Assembly (NCBI GenBank): GCA_030142905.1
Contig: JASJOG010000147.1
Coordinates: 535,001 to 599,000 of the forward strand
Length of the DNA: 64,000 nucleotides
DNA from: Heliopora coerulea
Lineage: Eukaryota; Cnidaria; Anthozoa; Scleralcyonacea; Helioporidae
Direction of reading: 5' to 3'
The position numbers and the translations under genes are program-made. The notes under the pieces are model-generated. The model was not told where the DNA came from. It saw only the letters and a program-made list of their open reading frames with translations, and did no database searches. Positions 1 to 11,800 of the stretch are shown here, in pieces. Each line of letters begins with the position of its first letter. Positions within the stretch are counted from its first letter, which is position 1.

Positions 1-749
1 ACATATTGTATCAGGGTCTTGGTGTATAAGTACTACGTGACATCATCGGCCAGCTAGGGAATTGATGTTAAGACCTGATTACCCTTGAGATTTTTGCTGC
101 GATTTGAAATCGATTGTGTAAACTACAAGCAAATTCACTGGTGTTTGGACAACTTTCATGATTGCCATAGCGATTTGGGACGAATTCTTACGGCAGGTTT
201 ATCAATGATTTCAAAAATCTAACTGAAAACTCCTCGAGTTCCCTTTTCATGATTTTCTCTTATTGACTACCCTTTGTTGTTTTTGCTCGATACAGAGATG
301 ACTAGAGCACATTAGGTGTCGTCTTAAACTCTAAACTCGAAAAAATCGCGAGTAAATTCGAGCATGTTCGAAAAAAAAAATCGCTATAAAATCGTCGAAG
401 AATCGCCTAAAATCTTCGGTACTTCACACAAGCGACTTCAAGCTATTGTCAGATATGCGACAAAAATCGCTGCAAATTGCAATAAAAATCACTTGAGTAA
501 ACAGACCATGATATTTAGTAAAAATATACCATGTTCTATTGCATCATATCGATAGAATTGATTTTGACATTTACTGACATGTTTTCTCAAATTAAGGAAT
601 AGCCTTGTGGAGGAACGTATATATCTATCGGTCTGCCATACAAAACTGATACAGCAGTAACAAACCAAAATATCGAACTGATAAACCAACCGACTTTTAC
701 AGGGTTACAAAAAGGAAAACTGGCAACCAATAGTAAAAAATGCAACTCT

Positions 750-830
750 AAGACCTCCGCCTGGAAATCAATCCTGCTGCTTTGCGAATATAGTGCAGCG
801 CTCTGCCGACTGAGCTACGGAAGACTCGAG
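750..830 (-). repeat. tRNA-like SINE head (degenerate)
   Basis: Read on the minus strand it has a box A-like GTAGCTCAGTCGGCAGAGC and a degenerate box B-like run about 35 bases later (GCAGGATTGATTTCC). The acceptor stem does not pair well, so this is a tRNA-derived repeat rather than a working tRNA gene. It lies directly beside the dispersed repeat that begins near 883. Confidence 0.55.
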
Positions 831-882
831 TATTTTTAATCACAAACATCATAACGAATAATCGTATACGACAAACCAGCCA

Positions 883-1600
883 GTCGTACACCTTGAAAAG
901 ATGAACAGCATAAATTGACAAAACGTGGTAAAAAGATGAAAATCATCTATTTAAGGGAAAAGGAGGCTTCCACATAAAAGAGTGAGACGTAGGTTTACCG
1001 TCACTGAGGAGTGATTTGACCAGATTTCTAACCCTAATCTTAACCCTGCCTCTTATCCTAACTCTAACCTGAATTTCCCTCAGATTGATGATATTCATCT
1101 ATTTAAGCACGTTTTCAAAATTGGTGCTACTCATCTCTTCAGTGGTGAGACTGGGTTGGACAATCCAGCCCAGTCTCACACCTTGAAAAGATGAATAGCA
1201 TCAATTGACAAAACCTGGCAAGATGATGAATATCTTCTATTTAACCCTTTCTTTACCACAATTAAATACGCACGTGAACTAAATTCTTTATAGAAGGAAG
1301 TCCCATAGGTAAATAAACGGTTTAGGAAAATTTAGGCTCCCACATGCGAGAGGTTGTTCCAGAAGTTATATACTTGCGGAACTCGGAGGGGGCGAGAGTA
1401 GAGATTGAGTGGTAGGGCATACCCCCTAAAATTTTTAAAACGGGGTAAGACGTACGTTTACCGTCGCCGGGGGGTGATTTAACCCCAATCCTATCCCCAG
1501 TCATTTCTCAAGTTTCCCCTAGAAAGATGATATTCATCTATTTCAGCACATTTTCAGAATTGATGCTATTCATCTTTTCGGAGTTGAGACTGCGACGGAT
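883..1600. repeat. Dispersed repeat R1, two tandem copies with telomere-like interior
   Basis: Two related blocks (about 883-1160 and 1177-1600) share the order: AAAGATGAATAGCATCAATT-like start, GGCTCCCACAT-like segment, a TAGGTTTACCGTC-like segment, a CTAACCCTAATC-type tract, then GATGATATTCATCTATTT and a closing inverted piece ending in CATCTTTTC. A third copy is at 51448-51660 in the opposite orientation. Ends are loosely inverted, suggesting a non-autonomous DNA element. The interior tract resembles degenerate vertebrate-type telomere repeat, stronger in the 51 kb copy. Confidence 0.6.
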
Positions 1601-1779
1601 AGTCGCAACGTCTAAATAGGCCCTTACATGTCCACGATATGATGCCCTCAGTTCGGTCAGTTGCCATCATGCAGACATTAGAGGTAACTACAATTCTGTG
1701 AACAGACCAAATATCCGGCTTGGTAAAAAGCGTACGTTTAGGCATGCGTAAATAAGATGTCATAGAGTATTAGGACTTA

Positions 1780-2856
1780 CTAGTCATCCAAGTCAAACAT
1801 CAGTGTGTTAGTTAGTTTAGGCTTGTCATGGACATTACTAGCATCACTATTAATACTCTTGTCCATGTGTTGCGAAGGAACATCAGATGGCGTGACGTCA
1901 TCTGGGGCAGTACGGTTTCCAACGTCCTCTAAACTACCTTCTGGAGAATTACTATCCAACGCATTACCACTAGTATGACTATCACTGCTATCTTTGAACG
2001 AAGACTTAATTTTACTGGTGTTATCTGCAGTGGTTCCTGGCTCATCACGTTCAGCCAACAGCTGTTGTTTCCTAATTTCCTTCCACTTCTTCTTATCGGC
2101 CTTGTTGCTAAAAACGTGAACCTCGGGAACAAGATTAAAACGGACGCTTCTCTGGCCGTTAAACTGGGCACCACCATCAGCGTCGTCGTGAGACTCTGCG
2201 CTACTTCCCAACGACAACGACCTCGACTTACGTAAACGCCTTGCGTGCTTTCCGCGGTGTTTTCGTCCAGGACCAGGTTCCCCCTCCTCCTCACTAAACG
2301 ATGATGACTCGTGACTCCCCGTACTTCGTCGTCGACGTCGTCGATTCTTCTTAAATTTCATCGCTCGGGCTCGTTGCATTTCGGCTTCGCCTGAAACTGC
2401 CTGATTTTTACGGCCCTCCTGATCATCCGCTTCTTGGACCGTACTCAGTCCGACGTGATCCTCCTCTGAGGTGTCCTCGTCGTATTTCTCTTCCACAACT
2501 TCCACTTCTTCTAATTCAGCGTAATCTAACCCTGTTTCGTCGTGTTCTGGGTCTGAGACATCGCGATCTTCTTCAGCACAGTCCCCAACATCCAGTAGTT
2601 CCTTGGAATCATTAATAGACAAATTGCCATTCGGACATAAAGCATCCTTGGTCTTCAAAACATTCATAACGGCGTCCTCTGGACCACTGTCGTCTACATT
2701 CTTCACTCTATCGCTCAGTAGTTCCTCAGCACTAGCTAGAATATTGCCCATGGCGTTTGACACGGTTTCGTCGTTGCGTCGAACGTCTAATCGTATTACG
2801 GCTGCGTCTTCCGAAATGTTTTCAATTTTATGACTTGCTACCGAAGAGGGTTCAGC
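1780..2856 (-). CDS. DNAAF2 exon 15 (terminal), charged tail with possible PP1-docking motif
   Basis: 359 codons including the TAG stop. Begins [20 protein letters not shown] right after a TTTTACTAG acceptor, in phase with exon 14. It has an acidic stretch rich in Asp/Glu, a basic run KKNRRRRRR near residue 800 of the protein, then [20 protein letters not shown] near residue 867. RSVRF fits the RVxF-type protein phosphatase 1 docking pattern. From memory, fly kintoun is reported to bind PP1 catalytic subunits, so the motif is plausible but not shown to work here. Ends NTLMFDLDD. Confidence 0.88.
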   Translation of the reverse strand, partial: AEPSSVASHKIENISEDAAVIRLDVRRNDETVSNAMGNILASAEELLSDRVKNVDDSGPEDAVMNVLKTKDALCPNGNLSINDSKELLDVGDCAEEDRDVSDPEHDETGLDYAELEEVEVVEEKYDEDTSEEDHVGLSTVQEADDQEGRKNQAVSGEAEMQRARAMKFKKNRRRRRRSTGSHESSSFSEEEGEPGPGRKHRGKHARRLRKSRSLSLGSSAESHDDADGGAQFNGQRSVRFNLVPEVHVFSNKADKKKWKEIRKQQLLAERDEPGTTADNTSKIKSSFKDSSDSHTSGNALDSNSPEGSLEDVGNRTAPDDVTPSDVPSQHMDKSINSDASNVHDKPKLTNTLMFDLDD

Positions 2857-5800
2857 CTAGTAAAATATAAGACAAGTTAACTTGCATGAGCACTTTTTCT
2901 TCCTGTCTAGCTTTCTGTCTGATTGTCTGTCCATTTGTCTAACTGTCTACCCATTTGTCGGACTGTCTGCCTATTTGTCGGACTGTCTGCCTATTTGTCG
3001 GACTGTCTGCCCATTTGTCAGACTGTCTGCCCATTTGTCGGACTGTCTGCCCATTTGTCTGGCTGTCTGTCCATTCGTCTGTCTGTCTGTCCATTCGTCT
3101 GTCTGTCTGTCCATTTGTCTGACTGGCTGTCCATTTGTCTGACTGGCTGTCCACTTGTCTGACTGTCTGTCCGTTTGTTAGTCTGCCTGACGTGTATCTG
3201 GACGAATCGAAGTCACGAATTGCGCCTTTGAAAGAACATTATATATCCCAGGGCGAACAGTTGGATCGTATCGTGTAAATGAGCCCTATCACCATCTAAT
3301 TGCTTGCTGCGCGAGTCAATTTTAAAATATTCTAAAATGCATCAGGAAAATACTAAGGGAGTCATAACTGTGTCGTATCAACATCTCATATCGATCCCAA
3401 CAGCTATTCTCGTCAAATTTTTGTGGTTCAAAAAATTAAACTATTTGACATATTCTTATGTTGATAGAGTAGTTTTATGATGGGATAAACTATGCAAAGA
3501 TTACAAATGAGTTACTAACTTAAATATGTTTAAAAACATACTTCTTGACTTTTGAAACTGAGTATGATCTTCCAGGTTCTATTTAGCTGATATTTTCTGC
3601 TTTGTAAATTAGTAAATAGCTTCTGTTGTTTTTGTGTTTTTATTTACTAGGAAGTACATTTCAATTAGGACATTTTGCGTATCCTCCGCCTGTCGCTTTT
3701 TTTATAGCTTTTATCTCCTTTGTTCGATTTTTGTACTAGTGATGAAATATATTAAATAAATAAATAAATAAGTAAATAAATAAATAAATAAGTATATAAA
3801 TAAATAAGTATATAAATAAATAAAATAAATAAATAAATAAATAGTCTTCGATCATTTAATGTTTTCGTCAATTTTGGCAACAGTAATACGTCAAAAGGTG
3901 GTAGGGTAAAACTCCAATCTAGAATAAGTAATGACGAAAGTAAAATGTGAAGGTAGGCAAATCATTAATTTAGAAAGTTAATCATGCAAGTTCAACGTCA
4001 ACTGTTAAGAAAGCCTTGGTACAAGAATTAAGAAAAGCAAAACGTCAAGAAATATATGCATCAGTTCATGTTTTCCCGAAGAGCACAACCTTTTTACTCA
4101 TATTGTCTTATTACGCCATATTTATAACGGTTAGTGTAGTCTTGAGAAAGACTGTTGGTTGAAGTGACTGACGTTTCGACAGCCTTAGCGGCGGTCATCT
4201 TCAGAGTCAAAAGGAGAGTAAAGGTCAGGTTCGCCTGTATTTGTATCTGGCTCGTCCGTGATAAGTGGGCGGTCGTATTAGTCATGGAGGTGTGATATTT
4301 GGCGAGAAGCAATGGGTGTGGTTGTGTAGGCGTTAATTATCAGTTTGTCGAAGTGTAAGTCTATTGGCTGCTCGCACGTTTGACTTTGTGAATTAGTCGT
4401 TTGTAAGGTCCCGGTAATTGTTGTGATCGGTTTAATGGCTTTTGTTCTAAGTTCGTATACCAGCTTTCTAGTGTGAGTCGCTGTTTGTAGTTGGTGCTGT
4501 ACGTAATGCATTTTGCCGAATCCCAGTCAATGTTGTGTTTGGTTTGTCGGTGGTGTTCGGCAATGTGGTTGGTTTTGTCTCCGTTTTTTGTCGCTCGTTT
4601 GTGTTCTGTTAGTCGTATATTTAAGTTTCTGCTAGTCTCACCTATATAAGTGGCTTGGCAGTCGGAGCAATTAATTTTGTAAATTGCACCTTGTCTTTCG
4701 TGCGGTTGTTCTCTGTCCTTAACGTTAGTCAGTACATGTCGTAAAGTTGTGATGGGTTTGTGCGCTACTCGTATGTTGTATGGTTGTACAAAATTTTCTC
4801 AATGAGAAAAACTAACAAGATCACTCAACAAACCTACTATTGACTCAGGTGTTCGGTACCGCGATCACCAAAGCTGTGCGGACTACCGAAACTTCACAAG
4901 CCACAAATACCCATGCGACCTATAGTTTCGTTCTGTGGGTCGCCTACTTACGAACTTTCCAAATACTTAACAACCATACTGCAACCACTAACCAACAAGT
5001 CACAACATAGACTACGATCGACTGAAAACTTCATCAACAATCTCAAAACAGTACAAATACCACACAACCACAAGCTAGTGTCTTTTGACGTGAAATCACT
5101 GTTTACCAGTATTCCGCTTCAACTGGCGCTAGAATGCACCAAAACTGCCATCAACGAATTTACTGACGCACTTCCTTTACCTACAGGGGACATCGTGGAA
5201 CTACTGGAACTTTGTCTCACATCAACTTACTTTCAATACAACGGTAAACACTACAAACAGTTACATGGCACGGCAATGGGCTCACCCGTTTCTGTTGTGG
5301 TTGCTGAAATTGTAATGCAATCCATAGAGGAACGAGCTCTTGCAACTTACAAACACACGTTACCTTTTTGGTTTCGTTACGTTGACGACACGATTACTGC
5401 ACTACCCGAAGACGAGATTGACGAGTTTCACAAACACATTAACGAACAGAACAGTCACATACAATTTACCAAAGAGATTGAAGAAGACGGAGCTATTCCG
5501 TTCCTTGACTGTTTGGTAAGTCGTGACAATAACAAACTACAGACCACTGTCTACAGGAAACCAACGCATACTGACAGACTACTTGACCAATCGTCGTACA
5601 ATCCAACCTCACACAAAGCTACCACCATCAAAACATTGACGAGACGCGCACAACTCATTTGTAACTCACCCGACGCTCTACGCCAAGAAAATGACTACCT
5701 ACAATGCGTTTTCCACAAAAACAACTATAACTCTGACTTCATCAAACTTAACACTTACAAAGACAATGAACGCGACAAAAACAACAGTCCGACAACTACT

Positions 5801-8800
5801 ACAGCAACGATACCCTACATAAAAGGTACGTCTGAGATTATCTCGCGTATCTTACGACCATACAACATACGAGTAGCGCACAAACCCATCACAACTTTAC
5901 GACATGTACTGACTAACGTTAAGGACAGAGAACAACCGCACGAAAGACAAGGTGCAATTTACAAAATTAATTGCTCCGACTGCCAAGCCACTTATATAGG
6001 TGAGACTAGCAGAAACTTAAATATACGACTAACAGAACACAAACGAGCGACAAAAAACGGAGACAAAACCAACCACATTGCCGAACACCACCGACAAACC
6101 AAACACAACATTGACTGGGATTCGGCAAAATGCATTACGTACAGCACCAACTACAAACAGCGACTCACACTAGAAAGCTGGTATACGAACTTAGAACAAA
6201 AGCCATTAAACCGATCACAACAATTACCGGGACCTTACAAACGACTAATTCACAAAGTCAAACGTGCGAGCAGCCAATAGACTTACACTTCGACAAACTG
6301 ATAATTAACGCCTACACAACCACACCCATTGCTTCTCGCCAAATATCACACCTCCATGACTAATACGACCGCCCACTTATCACGGACGAGCCAGATACAA
6401 ATACAGGCGAACCTGACCTTTACTCTCCTTTTGACTCTGAAGATGACCGCCGATAAGGCTGTCGAAACGTCAGTCACTTCAACCAACAGTCTTTCTCAAG
6501 ACTACACTAACCTGGACGATCAACTTCCTCAAACATGTCACGATTCTCCCAGGTTCAAACCATTTACTTTATATTTATAACGGCTTATGAAGTCCGGTTC
6601 CATGGGCAAAACTGTTGCGTTGCACTTGATGTCAATGTTCGGATATAAAAGTTTCCGAGGCCATTGTTCAGAAATTCACAAACTAAATACAGCGCAGAAA
6701 TTCGCCGCGTGAACTTAGGCTTGATTGTCGTGCTGAACTTAATGCAAACTGCTGTATTTAGCGCTTCGAATGCTATTATTTTGAAAATTCGCAGATTGAA
6801 TAAAGTATGATGTTATTTGAACTAGGTTTTCAAGTCTTCGTCTAACCATCAGACACCGTACGTTGTTGGGCAACATAGAATTCTGCAAGTTTGTTGGGTC
6901 CAACTTTGTAATTAAACTGGTCACCCTATTGTCAGTCAACCATTTTGTCGATATTACCAAGACACAAATGTTAGCGACAATGCGTGACGACTAAAATGTG
7001 GGGAAAAACAATTTTGTACTGAACAATGTAGCATACATGCAGTCAACAGGAGTTAAATAACAAGGGTGTAGAAACCATACCGGCTGTAGCGGTTTTGGCC
7101 GCTACACTTTTTCACGCGGCTATTGATCACCTTAGTTTAAAAATTTCAATTTATTTTAAAATGTTTTGGGCAATTGCTAATATCATATCAACTTTTGCAC
7201 TAACGTCACTGACTTGAAACAAGTGGCAAGTAGTTGTTTTAAATGCCGTTAAACTCGTACTATAAGCTCACATATTCGTCAAAAACACCAGGTCGTTCGT
7301 GTCGTAAATTAGTTATTCAGTCATGACTCTATGCTTCTCGAAATCGATTGTACTAGTGAAAAAACCTCACCAGCCACAATCTTTGCTGCATCGACAGCGA
7401 GAATTCGGGAAGGAAGTAGTCGTGTCACGCAGTTTTCAGCCCTTCTTGGCTTTCTCGCGTATAAAATGCTTCCTACGCTCCTGAATAAGTTGACCAAAGC
7501 TTAACACCGACCACTGCGGTTGAGGACTTAACCCGATTTAGTCAGGGATTGACTAACAACAGTGCAATCGCCAAGATTCACGGAGGAATATTTCGAGGAT
7601 CAGATATGCAAAGTAACCACAATTAGTGACGCTGTTTAAATCAAAACGTCGGAAGAAGTTATGAAAATCCTCTCAGTAGGACTTTTAGGTGGTAATACAA
7701 CACAAGCTTGCAAATTTACAGACAGATTATTTAAACACTGCCAACGGTGTTTAAGACTAAATCAGGTAACATCAGATCAAGTTTCTTACCCAGAGATCTT
7801 CGCTCTGCTCCAGCAATTTCTGTAAATTTCCTTCAGTCAAAAAGAGCTTCTTCTGAAATTTGCCAGAAACAAAATAGTTTAAAGTGCAGTTCCCTCATCC
7901 AAAGCACGAGTCGTCACCTTTATCGCAGTAGAACACTCAGCTACACCTGCGTGCCCATTTAAGAGTTTACATTAATAATTTCGGAGTTAAAAACACAAGA
8001 CCTCACGCCATTTTAACGACGTGTTGTGATTGTCTCGTGGCTGTTTTGGATGAGTGGACAGCAAATTAATTAAGAATAAATTAATAATGAGGGTGAATTT
8101 ATTTCGTAATAACAATAGAACGCCTGAGCGTTAGCACTCGACGTCATGGCCGCCACGTTGGTGTCCCCATATTCTTTGTCATTCAAGTCTCTTGGGACTG
8201 AGTGAACACGCTCTATGAACTCAAGAAGCATGTAATACCCGTGAAAGCCACGCGCGTGTTATAAAGGGCGCCGGTATTGAACAACTGTCACGGGATCTAT
8301 TAGTGGACCACTATGGGTCGACTGCAGTTTAGCGGGTGCAAAGAACGCTGTCATTCGGTTGCTAGGAAGAGTTTAATTCGGCTGCGTCCAAATGACAATA
8401 AATTACGATATTTAAACCAATTTATCAACATTAATTCTGATCCAAACTCTAACCCTAACCTAACCCTGATTCTAAAAGTTTGTCAAAGCTATGTTAATGA
8501 TAGTTATCCTCATCCAAAATCCAATTTGGTTACTAATGCAACTAAAGAAATGAAGAGATATAGGAAGGAAAGAAGAGAGGAAGGCAGGAAGGAGAAAAGG
8601 AAAGAAGGGATGGAGGGAGAGAAGAGTAAGGAGTAAGGGAAGCGGTAAGGAGAGAAAAGGGAGGGAAGGAAGCAAGGAAGGAAGGAAGGGAGTTTGGAAT
8701 GAAATTTGGAAGTTTGGAAGGAAGTTTTGAAAGACGTTTGACAGAAAGTTTGAAAGGAAGCTTGGCAGGAAGTTTGGAAGGAAGTTTGGACAGACGTTTG

Positions 8801-11800
8801 GAAAGAAGGTAGGAAGGAAGAAAGGGAGTTTAGAAGGGAGAAAAGGAAGGATGAAAGGAATGGAAAAGAAGAAAAGCTAAGAGAGAGGAGGAAGGAAGGT
8901 GAAGGTAAATCCCTTACTATGCCAAAACAGGAAGGTTCAAAGGAGAAAGTGGGAAATGGAGAGCGGAAAATAATGAAAGGAGAAAAAAACGGGGGAAATG
9001 GGAATAGAGAGACAATAGAAATATGAAAAGGAAAAGACGATGTGAGGGAAGAATGGAAGATTTTGGTTGTAAAGCCAAATTTTAATTTTTTATTTCAATT
9101 TTTAATTTTTTACTTTAATGTTTAATTTTTTATTTTAATACTGAATCAACGCTTTCCCGGCCCTGGTCCGTCCACACCTACCTCCAGCTTCTCTTCAACG
9201 GAACCAATCATGAACCAGTCCCACAGACCTGAACATCTCTCCTTCTTGTGAAGAGTCAGCACGAGGTTGTTCTCGTTTGAATCAATCTTTGATTTCTCGG
9301 AATCTATGTGGCAGGTTTGCGGGAACTGTATGTACAAGGCATAGTCAGGAGAAGCCGAAGTGACCGGCGAGGTCAGGCTTGATGGAAAGTTGATGCAACA
9401 CTGCAAGAAACACAACGGAAAATCAGCCCATCATGGACCTTCTTCGAGCGTTTCCGATGCAAACGAAGTCTAGGATCCGCTAAGTAAAGGTTATATACCG
9501 TGATCAAAGTGTTCAAGCAATATATCAACCTGAGGGCGAAGCCCCAAGTTTGATATATCGGTTGAACACTGAGGTCTAAGGTATATAACCGCCTTATATC
9601 ATCGTTGGTAAAGTTTTCTAAAACTGATTTAGCAAAGTATGGCTAATCGTAGTTGACTTTCTTTCCAGATATTTCCATTTTCTGTAATAAGGCTGATAAA
9701 TTTTTTGATGTGGTTGTAGAGAACATTCACAGTCTTCAAAAGAAATATTGTTGGCGATAGTGCTTACTTGTGGAAAAATAAATGTTGCCGGTTTGTTTGC
9801 ACGTGTTGATGGATCATAGGTGTCTACGTTTTAAGTGGTTTTTAATATTTACAAGGAAGTGCCAGGTGGAGCGATCTACTAGATTTACAAGTTGATAACT
9901 AGATATCAACTTCACGAGTAATTTTACGAGGTTGTTAAGTTATTTATCAACTTCCTGAGAACAAAAGAAACTGAGCCAATGGTGGTACAAAAGGAATAAA
10001 CAACACTGTTCCAACAAAATGAGTCAGGGAACGGACACATAGACTGGCAAGTTTTGGCGGGAAAATTTCCGATTTAAAGACAAAAAAACCAAATTCAGAT
10101 ACATTTTACGAAATATCTACAATAACAAAATGCCAAAAGAAATTAGTCAACTCTTCTGAACTAATTTTAAGCAAAAACCCAGATGAATTGACAAAAAAAA
10201 GCGCGAAGTAATAGGTAAAAATAAACAAGTAAAACTGAGCCATTCAATCATGAACTAAAAAGTTCGTTGAAAGGAATGACAGAAGGAAGCAAAAGCCATA
10301 TAATTTCGATTTTTGTCGCACAGACCTCGCTTCTTCTTCGTTCGGTCTGTACGAAAACCTGAGGCAAATACTTTCCCTTACAGGCCTCACACTCGGTCAA
10401 TAAGAAATCAACATTTGTTATGGGTTATGGTGTTATTTGCCTGCAGAAATATTGACTCTGTATTTTATACCCGCTCAGGTAGAGTGCCCGTGTTATGAAT
10501 TTAGTCCAAAAACAGAACTAAAAGCGTTTTTCTTTTCAACTCTGAATAAATGACACGTTCAACAGAAAATCGACCACAGCTCTACCCAGTCTAATTCCAC
10601 TCATCCCCGACCCACTCTAATGAATCTGATTTTACGGAACATGCTCGCAAGGATACCTTATTAGCATTAAATCCAAGCGAAGTGGTGTCGATAGACACAT
10701 TGGGAACATCTAGAATAAAGGTCACACACTTGCTGTCTTGATGAAAAGAGTACGTAGGTGTCTTCAAAAATGGACATGAAACATCTAAAACGGAGGTTTG
10801 TAAACATGTAAGGTTAAATACGAACGAATACGATTGAATGTTTAACTTTAATGTCCCGTTAACATAATGGATGGATCGGGATGGAATAGAGGGGAGTGAC
10901 AGATAGATGGAAAGGATTGGATGAATGGGATTTATGGGATGGAAGTATTGGAAGATAAGATAAGAAGATAAGATAAGACAGGATAAAATGAGATAAGACA
11001 AGACAAGAAAAGACGAGAAGAGACGAGATATGAGATGAGATGAGGCAAGAAGTTTTTATTTAATCACGGTGATTACATCAGAAATACAAAATAAAATCTA
11101 CAGTCTGCTCTAACTGTAAGCCATGAATTTTTTGAAATAAACGTACGGTAAACATAAGTAGATATTTTACAATAAAAATAATTAATATAGGTTGTAGTTG
11201 TTGTCGCAAAGATCAACATCTTTCAATTCTTTTTTTAAATTTTACACAGATACGTTTGAGGTATGATGGCAAGTTATTAAATTTACACAGATACGTTGAG
11301 GTATGATGGCAAGTTATTCCAAATCACTGGCCCATCAAAAGCAAAACTATCAAGAAAATATTCAGTTTCTGTTTTTATTTGGATGGACGGCTGGCTGGCT
11401 GGCTGGCTGGCTGGTTGAATGGATGGATGGATGGATGGAGGGATGGAGGGATGGAGGGAGGGAGGGAGGGAGGGATGGATGGATGGACGGACGGAAGGAC
11501 GGACGGAAGGACGGACGGACGGACAGATAGATATATAATCAAATAACTAAATACATGTAAACAAAAGGATTTACACAAATTGTAAGGCATTAAGCAAGGT
11601 TGCCAAGGATCGACCTGCACGAGTGTTTCATCACATTTAAGAAACAAAAATTAGATCATAAACTTTTCGATGGCTGCAAGAAATCAGTAATTAGCGTATC
11701 GCGGTCGTGCAACAAGGATCATAACGCGGCTGTCAATAACCGCAAGGAAGTGACAATCAGAACAAGGTTCCGTTCTCTCAACTTGAATTTTTCCTTTGAT

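Larger units (their letters stand above)
1..1779. other. Intergenic region downstream of DNAAF2
   Basis: No convincing gene. The first 700 bases are AT-rich with only short unremarkable ORFs. From about 750 onward the stretch is built of repeats: a tRNA-like segment and two copies of a dispersed repeat listed separately. The 3' UTR of DNAAF2 (minus strand) should begin just below 1780, but I see no unambiguous AATAAA signal close to the stop. Confidence 0.6.
4131..6570 (+). mobile_element. Penelope-like retroelement with inverted flank and 13-bp target duplication
   Basis: The last ~700 bases of the element (about 5880-6530) recur in reverse orientation at its other end (about 4131-4800), the arrangement typical of Penelope-like elements after insertion. 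The 13-mer ATATTTATAACGG occurs at 4118-4130 and again at 6571-6583, immediately outside the element, so it is a probable target-site duplication. The element lies in DNAAF2 intron 14. The inverted copy is very similar to the direct one, which suggests a fairly recent insertion. Confidence 0.88.

Noticed and set aside
1929..2294. 121-codon minus-strand ORF and the plus-strand ORF at 1975-2235
   Set aside because: Both are other-frame shadows of the DNAAF2 terminal exon.
2882..3162. Overlapping Leu/Ser/Cys-rich ORFs on both strands
   Set aside because: Translation of the 20-bp minisatellite.
10800..11001. N-terminal half of the 136-codon minus ORF containing DNAAF2 exon 13
   Set aside because: It is encoded by GATAAGA/GATGG simple repeat upstream of a clear splice acceptor at 10785.
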